A stretch of 64,000 nt of DNA from Anaerolineae bacterium (GCA_017303635.1 JAFLCG010000004.1:124001-188000); one strand, 5' to 3'. Shown: positions 41,423 to 49,981, numbered from the stretch's first letter. Translations and numbers: made by a program. The notes: generated by a model not told the origin, from the sequence alone.

Positions 41423-42195
41423 CGCACTTCACCCGCGCCATCGTCCGCCCACCGGGTGCCACCTACGCGGACGGCATCACCAGCGCTGACCTGGGCGCAC
41501 CGGATCTCCCGCTGGCATTGGAGCAGCACCAGGGTTACTGTGCCGCGCTGGAAGCGGCAGGCCTCACCCTGACGCATCTGCCACCGGAAGATGCCTACCC
41601 GGACTCGACCTTCGTCGAGGATACCGCGGTGCTGACCCCGGCACTGGCGATCATCTCCCACCCCGGCGCACCCAGCCGCCAGGGGGAGATTCACACGGTT
41701 CGCGCTGCCCTGACGGGTTTTTATCCACGCCTGGCGGCCATTGAGCCGCCGGGGACGCTGGATGGCGGGGACATCTGCGAGGCGGGCGACCACGTCTTCA
41801 TCGGCGTGACCGCCCGCACCAATCCTGCCGGGGCGGCGCAGCTTGCGGCGCTCCTGCAAGGCGAAGGCTTCACCACCAGCCTGGTCGATGTGCGGGGTTC
41901 AACGGCGCTGCTGCACCTCAAAACCGGGATGTCCTACCTGGGCGACCGGACGCTGGTGCTGGTCGATGAACTAGCGGAGCGCCCGGAATTCGCCGGGTAC
42001 CGGATCATCCGGGTGCCGACGGCGGCAGCCTACGCCGCCAACTGCATCCGCGTGAACGACGCGGTCATCCTGCCCGCGGGGTATCCGGCCCTGGAGGCGC
42101 AGATCGCGGCGCTGGGGCTGCGCCTGCTGCCGGTGCCGATGAGCGAATATCAGAAGATGGACGGCGGCCTGAGCTGCCTCTCGCTGCGGTTTTAA
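41419..42195 (+). CDS. dimethylarginine dimethylaminohydrolase (DDAH)
   Basis: 258 residues, amidinotransferase fold. DDAH hydrolyses N-omega-methylated arginines to citrulline and methylamines. The catalytic set is present: acidic pair in 'TFVEDTAV' (~residues 66-69), His166 in 'LLHLKTGMSYLGD' and Cys253 in the C-terminal 'DGGLSCLSLRF'; the substrate-binding 'TLDGGDICEAGDHVFIG' is also clear. Length and positions match the bacterial enzyme of about 254 residues. The ATG overlaps the preceding stop (ATGA). An arginine deiminase is less likely because of the length and the C-terminal motif. Confidence 0.9.
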   Translation: MTHFTRAIVRPPGATYADGITSADLGAPDLPLALEQHQGYCAALEAAGLTLTHLPPEDAYPDSTFVEDTAVLTPALAIISHPGAPSRQGEIHTVRAALTGFYPRLAAIEPPGTLDGGDICEAGDHVFIGVTARTNPAGAAQLAALLQGEGFTTSLVDVRGSTALLHLKTGMSYLGDRTLVLVDELAERPEFAGYRIIRVPTAAAYAANCIRVNDAVILPAGYPALEAQIAALGLRLLPVPMSEYQKMDGGLSCLSLRF

Positions 42196-42320
42196 ATGCC
42201 AATTCTGTAGGGACGCACAAGTGCGAAGCCTCCCGGTGGGACGGCTGTGCGCCCGCCAGTCACCCTTACAAGGGTAGGTTTTCGTGTTTGAGGGTCGAAA
42301 ATGCGATCTTGGACCCTCTG

Positions 42321-42411
42321 AAAGTCCCCTCTCCCGACGGCGTAGCATAATCTGACTCCCGACCAACACGGTATACGCCGTCGAACGGAGAGGGGATTGA
42401 GGGGTGAGGCC
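42321..42411 (+). repeat. 91-bp direct repeat, left copy, flanking the TIR-WD40 gene
   Basis: Nearly identical to 45261-45351 (89 of 91 bases) and in the same orientation, exactly 2940 bases apart. Internally it is an interrupted hairpin: CCCCTCTCC and GACGGCGTA on the left pair with TACGCCGTC and GGAGAGGGG on the right. The rest of the 42196-42561 gap shows no gene. Confidence 0.85.
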
Positions 42412-42522
42412 TCCCTCCTTGCGCCTACCCTTGAAAAGAATGGGGTGCGACCGCAGGAAGTCCCTTTAGGGAAGGTTCCCCGTCCCCCATCTGCGTGACA
42501 CGACACCCCGCCGCATCCACGT

Positions 42523-42528
42523 TATAAT
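42523..42528 (+). promoter_or_regulatory. -10 box of the TIR-WD40 gene
   Basis: Consensus TATAAT 34 bases before the ATG at 42562. A GTGACA at 42495 is too far (22 bases) to be a normal -35. Confidence 0.35.
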
Positions 42529-42561
42529 CCCCGCGCCACAGTCCAGTGACGAGGTACGCCC

Positions 42562-45219
42562 ATGAGCGACGTATTCATCTCCTATTCGCGGTTGGACAAG
42601 GATTTTGTCGGCAAACTGCGTGAGGCGCTGATCGCCCAGGCGCAAGAGGTATGGATTGACTGGGAGTCAATCCCACCCTCGCAAGCCTGGTGGAGCGAGA
42701 TTCAGAAGGGCATCGCCCGGGCCAATAACGTCGTGGTAGTGCTGTCCCCCTCCAGCATGGCCTCCCCCATCTGCCAGATGGAGATCGAGTACGCCCGTCA
42801 GTTAAAGAAGCGCATCATCCCGGTGCTGCACATCGACTACGACCGCGAAACCTGCCTGGTGAGCATCACCAAACGGCTGGCGAAAAAAGAGGAGACCAGC
42901 ACCCGCGAGATCTGGGGCAACCGACAGCCGCATGACCTCTTCGACGCCAATGACGCCGAGCTCAAACACATCAATTATTTCTTCTTCAAGGCGGAAGATG
43001 ATTTCTCCGCTCGCTTTGCGAACCTGTTCCGCATCATCCGCACGGATTACGCGCATACGGAGCGTCACACCACCCTCGAACTCCGGGCGCTGGAGTGGGA
43101 TCGGCGCGGGCGGGATGCCAGCTTCCTGCTGATCGAGAACGAATTGAAAGAGGCACAGGACTGGCTGGCGGCGGCCCCCGGCAAAGACCCCGCCCCGACC
43201 GACCTGCACACGGCCTACATCAAGGCCAGCGACAAACGCACCCGCCAACTCCGTACCATCCGCCGGGCCAGCGTGATCGGCAGCGCCATTGCCGTAGTGG
43301 CTATCGTGGTCGCAGTGGGGGCATCCATCATTGGTGCGCGAGGAGTCGGGGAGGCGAATGCTGCCGGGACTCAGGTGGCCGCCGCCAACGCCACCCTGAC
43401 CAACATCCCGCCGACGCTCAACGCCGCCGAAACGCAGATTGCCGACTCGGAAGCCCGCAATGAAGCCCTGCGGTTGGCGGCCCTAAGCAATGAGGTCTTT
43501 GACACCAACCGGGAAACGGCGGCGCTGCTGGCGGTACGTTCGGTGAACGCGGCTCAAACAGTGGCAGGCGATCTCGCACTTCAAGCGACCTACCCACTGC
43601 TGGATTTCCGGCGCTTCGAGGGGCATAGCGACAGTGTGTACAGCGCGGTCTTCAGCCCGGATGGACTTCGCATCCTGACCGCTAGCGCCGACGGCAGCGC
43701 GAGGTTATGGAACGCGGCGACCGGAGCCGAAGTCATGCGCCTAGACGGGCATAGCGACAGTGTGTACAGCGCGGTCTTCAGCCCGGATGGACTTCGCATC
43801 CTGACCGCTAGCGCCGACGGCAGCGCAAGGTTATGGAACGCGGCGACCGGGGCCGAAGTCATGCGCCTGGACGGGCATACCGACGAGGTGTTGAGCGCGG
43901 TCTTCAGCCCGGATGGACTTCGCATCCTAACCGGGGGTGGCGACGAGACTGCCCGCCTATGGGACGCGACAGGGGGTGCCGAAATCCGCCGCTTCGAAGG
44001 GCATATCGACCGGGTGTGGAGCGCCGTCTTCAGCCAGGATGGGCGCTTCATCCTCACCGCTGGGGATAACACCGCCCGCCTATGGGACGCGACAGGGGGT
44101 GCCGAAGTCCGGCGCTTCGAAGGGCATACCTCAATCGTGTGGAGCGCGATCTTCAGCCCGGATGGGCGTTTCATCTTGACCGCTAGTGGCGACGGCAGTG
44201 CCCGCCTGTGGGACGCAGCGACGGCTGCTGAAGTCCGGCGCTTCCAGGGACATATTACCGATACCAATAGGGCTGTCTTCAGCCCGGATGGGCGCTTTAT
44301 CCTCACTGCTGGCGCTGATGACACTGCCCGCCTGTGGGACGCAGCGACGGCTGCTGAAGTCCGGCGCTTCCAGGGGCATAGTATGGGAGTGCTTAGCGCG
44401 GTCTTCAGCCCGGATGGGCGCTTTATCCTCACCGCTGGGGATAACACCGCCCGCCTGTGGGATGTAAACATGGCTGCCGAAGTCCGGCGCTTCGAGGGGC
44501 ATACCGATAATGTGCGGAGCGCGGTCTTCAGCCCGGATGGGCGATTCGTTCTGACTGCCAGCCATGATAGAACCGCTCGCCTGTGGGATGCTGCGACGGC
44601 TGCCGAAGTCCGGCGCTTCGAGGGGCATACCTCAAGTGTGGGGAGCGCGGTCTTCAGCCCGGATGCAGCCACCATCTTGACCGCCAGCGCTGATGGCACC
44701 GCCCGCCTGTGGGACGCAGCGACCGGTGCAGAAGTCCGGCGCTTCGAGAGGCATACCTCAGGCGTGTGGAGCGCGGTCTTCAGCCCGGATGGACGCTCCA
44801 TCCTGACTGCCAGCGAAGACGCCAGCGCCCGCCTGGTCCGTGATTTGACCGATGACGAACGTCGTCAATACAACGTCACGGATACTGAGCCGACCTGTCC
44901 GCATCTGGCAAATAGAGATGTCGCACCACATACGCTGAGGCCTGTCCTAACTTGGACACCTTTCCCCACGCCCACTATCCCGGTGTGGACGCCGCTCGCA
45001 ATCACGCCAACGGTTGATCTGACGCAGCTGACGGCGACGGTCACAGTCACGCCTTCGCCTTGGCCGACTCAAACACCCGGCCCAACCGCCACCGCCACAC
45101 CGACACTCGTCCCGGTCACGCTGGCGATCACGCCGTTCCCCACGCCGACCATCCCGGTGTGGACGCCGATTGCCAGTCCGACAGAGAGTGATACGCCGAC
45201 GATCACGCCGACGCCATGA
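42562..45219 (+). CDS. TIR - transmembrane - WD40 beta-propeller protein
   Basis: 885 residues. TIR domain at 1-~140: 'VFISYSRLDKDF', 'EVWIDWESIPPS', and 'LSPSSMASPICQMEIEYA' with the putative catalytic Glu74 of NAD-cleaving TIR domains. A charged stretch leads to one membrane helix (~residues 232-255, 'IGSAIAVVAIVVAVGASIIG'), then an Ala-rich coiled region and ten WD40 repeats of 41-42 residues ('GHTDNVRSAVFSPDGRFVLTASHDRTARLWD' type, given as two strands). The C-terminal ~90 residues are Thr/Pro-rich. GAGGT is 8 bases before the ATG. No NTPase domain is present, unlike STAND immune receptors. It stands alone between two 91-bp direct repeats. A sensor-effector role in defence or stress is inferred. 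Confidence 0.9.
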   Translation: MSDVFISYSRLDKDFVGKLREALIAQAQEVWIDWESIPPSQAWWSEIQKGIARANNVVVVLSPSSMASPICQMEIEYARQLKKRIIPVLHIDYDRETCLVSITKRLAKKEETSTREIWGNRQPHDLFDANDAELKHINYFFFKAEDDFSARFANLFRIIRTDYAHTERHTTLELRALEWDRRGRDASFLLIENELKEAQDWLAAAPGKDPAPTDLHTAYIKASDKRTRQLRTIRRASVIGSAIAVVAIVVAVGASIIGARGVGEANAAGTQVAAANATLTNIPPTLNAAETQIADSEARNEALRLAALSNEVFDTNRETAALLAVRSVNAAQTVAGDLALQATYPLLDFRRFEGHSDSVYSAVFSPDGLRILTASADGSARLWNAATGAEVMRLDGHSDSVYSAVFSPDGLRILTASADGSARLWNAATGAEVMRLDGHTDEVLSAVFSPDGLRILTGGGDETARLWDATGGAEIRRFEGHIDRVWSAVFSQDGRFILTAGDNTARLWDATGGAEVRRFEGHTSIVWSAIFSPDGRFILTASGDGSARLWDAATAAEVRRFQGHITDTNRAVFSPDGRFILTAGADDTARLWDAATAAEVRRFQGHSMGVLSAVFSPDGRFILTAGDNTARLWDVNMAAEVRRFEGHTDNVRSAVFSPDGRFVLTASHDRTARLWDAATAAEVRRFEGHTSSVGSAVFSPDAATILTASADGTARLWDAATGAEVRRFERHTSGVWSAVFSPDGRSILTASEDASARLVRDLTDDERRQYNVTDTEPTCPHLANRDVAPHTLRPVLTWTPFPTPTIPVWTPLAITPTVDLTQLTATVTVTPSPWPTQTPGPTATATPTLVPVTLAITPFPTPTIPVWTPIASPTESDTPTITPTP
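43613..44835 (+). repeat. ten tandem ~126-bp DNA repeats encoding WD40 blades
   Basis: Each unit carries 'GCGGTCTTCAGCCCGGATGG' or a close variant; units 1 and 2 (43613-43864) differ at only a few bases, and units 5-9 are also very similar. Such nucleotide identity points to recent unit duplication or gene conversion. Confidence 0.85.
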
Positions 45220-45260
45220 GTCGTGCTCCAACTCCCCCTCTCCCACGTCCCGACCTCCTA

Positions 45261-45351
45261 AAAGTCCCCTCTCCCGACGGCGTAGCATAATCTGACTCCC
45301 GACCAACATGGTATACGCCGTCGAACGTAGAGGGGATTGAGGGGTGAGGCC
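45261..45351 (+). repeat. 91-bp direct repeat, right copy
   Basis: Differs from 42321-42411 at two positions (45309 and 45328). It begins 41 bases after the TIR-WD40 stop codon and belongs to the same palindromic family as 15286 and 23564. Confidence 0.85.
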
Positions 45352-45366
45352 GCTGCGCCCAACTCC

Positions 45367-45392
45367 AAAAACGGAACATATGTTCCGTTTTT
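45367..45392. promoter_or_regulatory. 26-bp perfect palindrome with LexA-like core (second copy)
   Basis: CGGAACATATGTTCCG flanked by five A on the left and five T on the right. The core is the same 16 bases as at 14762-14787. The remaining sequence to 45665 holds no supportable gene. It could be an operator or, because of the T-run, a weak terminator. Confidence 0.5.
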
Positions 45393-45665
45393 GCGCCCAA
45401 TCCATGCAATACTGGGGGTATGACGACCCATCACCTCACCACCCCGGAGCGCCTGACCAACCTTCACGATGACTGTGGTGGCACGCTCCCTTATGCCCAC
45501 CATGGCGTTGGCGTCGTTGGCGGGCGGTGGCAGCCTCCCGCGTTTTCACCAGCAACGCCGCCAATTGGCGGCTCCAGCCGAACCGCCCGCCAGGCCATCG
45601 GTCACCCGGAGCGCCACCCTCCCGGCTTCCCACCGACATCCTTGGCGGGAATGCCCTCCTGTAGG

Positions 45666-47660
45666 TCAAGCTTCCGACACACGCACCGCCCATAAGCCCA
45701 CTGCCCCGGCGGGGAGAGTCAGCCGCACCCCGGCGCGCAGCTCGCGCCCGCTGAAGATGAGCGGTGGCTCGGTCTCCAGCGGGGGGCGGAGTTGATAGGT
45801 GCCGTCGGGTTGGGCGGGCAGTCGCAGCTCGACCGACTCAACCCCGCTGGCATTGGGGAAGATCGCCAACAGGCCCTCCCCGTTCAGGCTCAAGCGGGCG
45901 TACCCGTCCCACTGGTTTTGCCGGGGCTGCATCCAGTTCCCCAGCGGGATGAAGGTCTGATCCAGCGCCACCTCACGCCGCAGCGCCTTGAACCAGTCCA
46001 TGTGCTGGCGGTACCAGGCGATCTGCGCCGGGGTGAGCTGCCGCAGGTCGCCCAGCAGCAGCGGGCTGGAGGCAATGGTCGTGGCAAAGCGGTCGGCAAT
46101 CGGTTCGCGGGTCGCTTCCAGATTACCGATCAGCAGCGACTCGGTCGGGACGGCCAGCGCCCGCTGATAGAGCAGCGTCCGCGCCTGCACCGGCCCCCAG
46201 TAGCCATCCAGCTTATCCTGCGCGTTGCTCAACCAGTCGAAGTCTGCCGCGGCCAGCAGACCGTAGTCGATGATGTGCTTGTGCCCCCAGAGTTCAAAGG
46301 TCAGGTCGATCAGCACATCCGGCTGGGCCGCATAGATCTGCTCGCAGACCCAACGCATCCCCTCGTAAATCAGGCTGAGGGACTCCTCCCAGGATTGATG
46401 GTGATGCCCCGGCGTGTGGCAGCCCGGTGCCTCGCCATAGGCATTAAAGACGCTGGTCAGGTCGATCTTGAGGTACTGGACGTGATAGCGCCCGACCAGG
46501 TCGATCAGGCGCTGGGCGGCTGCGGCCCGATAGTCGCTTGCCAGGCACATAATCGGGCGCATCCCCCAGGCAGTGCGGGTCTGTTTGATCTGCCCGCGCC
46601 CATCCCGGCAGAGCCATTCCGGGTGCTGCTGATAGACTGCGGAGTCCTCCGCGACCACTGTCAGCGGCACCCACAGGCCCAGCCGCATCCCCGCTGCCTC
46701 GATCTGCTGGCGCAGCGGTTCCAGCCCTGCCGGGAAGCGCGCCGGGCTGACCGCGTTATCCCCGTAGGCCGTTTGCCAGCCATCATCAATGGCGAAGCAA
46801 TCCATACCCATCTGCGCCGCAATCGGGATGAGGGCCTCGACGGTCGCGGCGTTGATCTTCTCGAAGAAGCCTTCCCAGGTGTTGTAGATGAAGGGTCGCG
46901 GGGCCGCGTGCCGACGCAGTCGGGCATTGGTGTAGGCGGGCAGCAGGCAGCGCGGCGAGTCCGGCGTGTCATCCCCGCCCAACCACAGCACGGTCATGAC
47001 CGCGCTGGTGAAGGACTCCCCAGGCGCGAGGCTGCGCTCGAACGGGAAGAGATCGGTGTCATAGCCCAGCCGGAAGCCACCCGCCCAACCCAATGTCTCC
47101 GACTTTTTGCAGTACCCCGGTGCACCGTTGAGCGCAGCAAAGCCCTCGCCGGTTTCGATATGCCGCTGGACGAACAGCATGTCCTCCACCCGCCCACTGT
47201 AAAGCAGTTCGCGCGGGTTGATGCCGTAGCCCGCCTGTAGGGTCTGGGTGCCGGGCGGGCCGCTGGCAAGCACGGCGGACTCGATCACCAACTGCGTGAG
47301 GCGGATGGGCACAGCGCCGGTGTTGGTCAGGGTCAGCCACTTGCGGCAGGCGGGGAAGTCGGCATCGAGTTCATAATGGCAGGTGATTTCCAGCGGGGTG
47401 CCGACCAGCGCCAGCCGCACATGCAAAGTCGAAGCGCTGGCAGCAGCGTCGATCAGGTCGAGGCGAGCCTCGCTGCTGCTGACCGGCACACCGTCCAGAT
47501 GCAGCGCGAATTCTTCCCCGTGCTGCCAGGTGTGGTGCGCCCAGGCCAGATAGTCCACGCCGCTGCGCCGGTTGATCCAGGCGGTGGTTTTCAGGCCGGA
47601 CTCCGGCTCCAGGGTGAGCGTGCGCTGCATGGTCGGGCTGGTCAGGTTCCAGGTAGGCAT
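45666..47660 (-). CDS. alpha-galactosidase-type glycoside hydrolase, GH36
   Basis: 664 residues, no signal peptide. An N-terminal beta-sandwich is followed by a (beta/alpha)8 barrel with 'YNTWEGFFEKINAATV', 'DCFAIDDGWQTAYGD', 'GMRLGLWVPLTVVAEDS' and the nucleophile strand 'VQYLKIDLTSVFNAYGE' (K-x-D), then a small C-terminal beta domain with the typical 'LPAQPDGTYQLRPPL'. This order is that of family GH36 (clan D) retaining enzymes acting on alpha-galactosides such as raffinose. The acid/base is likely the Asp in 'ADFDWLSNAQDKLDGYW'. The ATG at 47660 is preceded by GGAG. A fossil copy of its first codons lies at 48688-48723. Confidence 0.88.
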   Translation of the reverse strand: MPTWNLTSPTMQRTLTLEPESGLKTTAWINRRSGVDYLAWAHHTWQHGEEFALHLDGVPVSSSEARLDLIDAAASASTLHVRLALVGTPLEITCHYELDADFPACRKWLTLTNTGAVPIRLTQLVIESAVLASGPPGTQTLQAGYGINPRELLYSGRVEDMLFVQRHIETGEGFAALNGAPGYCKKSETLGWAGGFRLGYDTDLFPFERSLAPGESFTSAVMTVLWLGGDDTPDSPRCLLPAYTNARLRRHAAPRPFIYNTWEGFFEKINAATVEALIPIAAQMGMDCFAIDDGWQTAYGDNAVSPARFPAGLEPLRQQIEAAGMRLGLWVPLTVVAEDSAVYQQHPEWLCRDGRGQIKQTRTAWGMRPIMCLASDYRAAAAQRLIDLVGRYHVQYLKIDLTSVFNAYGEAPGCHTPGHHHQSWEESLSLIYEGMRWVCEQIYAAQPDVLIDLTFELWGHKHIIDYGLLAAADFDWLSNAQDKLDGYWGPVQARTLLYQRALAVPTESLLIGNLEATREPIADRFATTIASSPLLLGDLRQLTPAQIAWYRQHMDWFKALRREVALDQTFIPLGNWMQPRQNQWDGYARLSLNGEGLLAIFPNASGVESVELRLPAQPDGTYQLRPPLETEPPLIFSGRELRAGVRLTLPAGAVGLWAVRVSEA

Positions 47661-47894
47661 CGGTGTAAGGCTCCATGAGTTGCAGATGACGTGGACTGGA
47701 GCTTATCGCTTTCCAGATCGGTGAACAAGAATCGGTTAGGCGTCCCGTTGATTCACCCCAAACCGATTCGAATCGGTTCAGTTGATGGAAAGGGGTTGCG
47801 CTCGTGTAGAAGCTTAATCATCCAGTTCAAAATACTCGTCTTACAATCAGCGTTATGTGTATTCGCATTTGAACCTGATAGGGAAATATCCCTG

Positions 47895-48500
47895 ATGAAA
47901 CATTTCTTGATCTTGGTGATGGTCGTGGTACTGGTCGGCAGTCTGGCCGCAGTTGTACTAGGGGCTGACGAAGTCCTGTCCTGCACGACTGATCCCGAAG
48001 ATGGCAGTGGTCTGCCAGTGTGCAGTACCCGTGCCGATAACGAATGTTATGAAGGTGGCTCGATGGCCGGGAAGTGTGACAACGAGTGGCTGTGGAAAGC
48101 CGGGTGGGAAATTGCCCGCTTAAATGATGGGCGCATAACTCTCGAGGAAGTCAACCCGGAGTGGCGCTTCCTGGTGCCACCACCAGCGGAGCCAGTAGCA
48201 AGCAGCAGTGGCGGCCAAAGCGTTTCATATGCCGGCTGCTACAATGCTGTAGAGTCTTTTTTCGACATCACCTACAGCGGGGCACCAAATGTAGCGGGCA
48301 ATATTTCCTTACATGCACTTAGCTATGATGGCACTTGCTCCACACCGGTTTCAGATAACACGGTCGCAGTAACGGCTGTTTCGGAAGCTGAAGCCAGGAC
48401 TGCCTGTCAAGGTTTCGGGCGTCCTCTAGGCTTCGAGCTGCCAATGGAAATCTACTGGCCCGGGCTAGCTGGCTCCGGATTGTGGGTGTGTGGCAATTAG
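47895..48500 (+). CDS. secreted hypothetical protein, Cys-containing
   Basis: 201 residues starting at ATG 47895. A signal peptide 'KHFLILVMVVVLVGSLAAVVLGADE' is obvious by its hydrophobic core (~20 residues). The mature part has eight or more Cys ('VLSCTTDPEDGSGLPVC', 'DNECYEGGSMAGKC', 'ACQGFGRPLGFE', 'LWVCGN'), suggesting disulfides. I do not recognise the family. It has only a weak ribosome-binding site. It is followed by a good terminator and lies between the GH36 gene and a duplicated fragment of the GH36 5' end, which suggests it was inserted here. Confidence 0.7.
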   Translation: MKHFLILVMVVVLVGSLAAVVLGADEVLSCTTDPEDGSGLPVCSTRADNECYEGGSMAGKCDNEWLWKAGWEIARLNDGRITLEEVNPEWRFLVPPPAEPVASSSGGQSVSYAGCYNAVESFFDITYSGAPNVAGNISLHALSYDGTCSTPVSDNTVAVTAVSEAEARTACQGFGRPLGFELPMEIYWPGLAGSGLWVCGN

Positions 48501-48525
48501 AAATAGCGGCGATTGTAGAATGAAT

Positions 48526-48556
48526 ACCGGAGTGTGGGCGACCATACCCCGGTTTT
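48526..48556 (+). terminator. Rho-independent terminator of the secreted protein gene
   Basis: ACCGGAGTGTGG pairs with CCATACCCCGGT (one mismatch, one wobble) around GCGA and is followed by TTTT, 26 bases after the stop. Confidence 0.7.
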
Positions 48557-48687
48557 GATTCGCGGTTGCATGCAATTTTTATGAACGAGTCGGCGTCCAT
48601 GCCGCTCACAACTGCCACAAATTGCACGAGACTCATGTTCGACGCGGTGATTTGCAGGGACGCGCAGCGGTTTGAACGAAGTGGCTA

Positions 48688-48732
48688 CGCTGCATGGTCG
48701 GACTGGTCAAGTTCCATGTAGGCGGCTCCATG
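48688..48732 (-). pseudogene. fossil of the 5' end of a GH36 gene
   Basis: 48688-48723 matches 47623-47658 at 33 of 36 bases. On the minus strand it still reads PTWNLTSPTMQR, the exact N-terminus of the GH36 protein, and then diverges. GGCTCCATG just upstream also matches the original. The 364-bp gap (48501-48864) contains only this remnant and the terminator. Confidence 0.75.
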
Positions 48733-48864
48733 TATCATATTCGCGGATTGTACTGGGATGCCTCCACCCTGCACAGTCATCGTGGCCTGCTGCTATCATG
48801 AGAGATGGGGCGATCCGTTGGGTCTGCCCACCGATACATTCCACTCATCAGGACGATCACGCCC

Positions 48865-49818
48865 ATGCGGATTCTCATCACCGGCTCCAGCGGACAAATT
48901 GGCACCAACCTCGGCCTCTACTTGCAGGATCAGGGGCATGAGGTTTTTGGGATCGACATCCGTTCCAATAAATGGACGGATCGCATCCCCACGCTGCTGC
49001 AAGACCTGAGCGTCCAGTATCCGGCCCATAAGGGCGGCATCGGTTACGTGGAGTACCCGGAAAAGCTGGATGTGGTGGTGCACTTCGCCGCCCATGCCAA
49101 GGTGCATGAGCTGGTCGAGCAACCGGGGCGCGCCCTGCAGAATATCACCATGACCTTCAATGTGCTGGAGTTCTGCCGCCAGCAAAATCTGCCCATCGTC
49201 TTCAGCAGCTCGCGGGAAGTCTACGGCGATATTCACCGCTACATCACCGAGGAAACGCAGGCGGACTTCGCCTATACGGAAAGCCCCTACTCCGCCAGCA
49301 AAATCGCTGGTGAGGCGCTCATCTACTCCTACGCGCAATGCTACGATCTGAAGTACATCGTCTTCCGCTTCAGCAACGTCTACGGGCGCTTTGATAACGA
49401 CATCGAACGCATGGAACGTGTCATCCCGCTGTTCATCCGCAAAATCCAGAACGACGAACCCATCACCATCTTCGGCGAGCAAAAGGTGCTGGACTTCACT
49501 TACGTGGATGACTGCGTGCGCGGGGTGGCCGCCGGTGTGGAACGGCTGGTACAGGGGCGAGTCAGCAACCAGACCTTCAACCTGGCCTACGGGCAGGGGA
49601 ACAGCCTGGTCGCCATGTCCGGCTTCATCGCGGAGGCGCTGGGCAAACAACCGGACATCACCCTCAAGCCCGCCCGCGTCGGTGAGGTGACTCATTACGT
49701 AGCGGATATTTCCCGCGCTTCCGAGTTGCTTGGTTATAACCCCACGACCCCGCTGCGCGAGGGCATTCACAAGGCGGTCAACTGGTCAACGGCGTGGTGG
49801 GAGAAGCAGGGGCAGTAG
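48865..49818 (+). CDS. NAD-dependent epimerase/dehydratase (UDP-sugar type)
   Basis: 317 residues of the extended short-chain dehydrogenase family. The NAD-binding 'RILITGSSGQIGTNLGLYL' stands right at the N-terminus, the acidic 'GIDIRSN' binds the ribose, the catalytic Ser is in 'IVFSSSREVYGD', and the YxxxK motif is 'YSASKIAGE'. 'RFSNVYGRFDNDIERMERVIPLFIRK' is split over the substrate-binding region typical of UDP-glucose 4-epimerase-like enzymes. It likely interconverts nucleotide sugars for envelope glycans. The ATG at 48865 is preferred to an upstream start reading unrelated residues. Its 3' end is repeated downstream at 51229. Confidence 0.88.
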   Translation: MRILITGSSGQIGTNLGLYLQDQGHEVFGIDIRSNKWTDRIPTLLQDLSVQYPAHKGGIGYVEYPEKLDVVVHFAAHAKVHELVEQPGRALQNITMTFNVLEFCRQQNLPIVFSSSREVYGDIHRYITEETQADFAYTESPYSASKIAGEALIYSYAQCYDLKYIVFRFSNVYGRFDNDIERMERVIPLFIRKIQNDEPITIFGEQKVLDFTYVDDCVRGVAAGVERLVQGRVSNQTFNLAYGQGNSLVAMSGFIAEALGKQPDITLKPARVGEVTHYVADISRASELLGYNPTTPLREGIHKAVNWSTAWWEKQGQ

Positions 49819-49878
49819 TTTCAGGTGGCAAGTAGCAAGTAATGGATTGTAGGTGGATGGTGAGCTGCACTCACCTGA

Positions 49879-49909
49879 TATACTATGTTGTGTGTTCACT
49901 TAAGTGAAC
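49879..49909 (+). promoter_or_regulatory. -10-like box with 16-bp palindromic operator
   Basis: TATACT at 49879-49884 is followed 9 bases later by the perfect palindrome GTTCACTTAAGTGAAC (49894-49909), placed over the expected start of transcription of the HEAT-repeat gene. No -35 is evident. Confidence 0.4.
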
Positions 49910-49981
49910 TGGACTTTTGGCGATTCGCCAGTCTGTTAAACGAGGGCCGTATACGGCGTCACAGGCCCGCGCCGAGTAGAG

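Noticed and set aside
43590..44801. 403-residue repetitive minus-strand frame
   Set aside because: Antisense of the WD40 repeats; its periodicity merely mirrors the real gene.
43613..44835. CRISPR-like tandem array
   Set aside because: The repeats are 126 bp, contiguous and coding; no array of 25-40 bp repeats with unique spacers exists in the window.
45420..45695. 91-residue plus-strand frame after the LexA-like palindrome
   Set aside because: No ribosome-binding site, Pro/Arg/His-rich composition, no family pattern and an overlap with the GH36 3' end.
45792..47240. 482-residue plus-strand frame
   Set aside because: Antisense of the GH36 gene, whose catalytic motifs are unmistakable.
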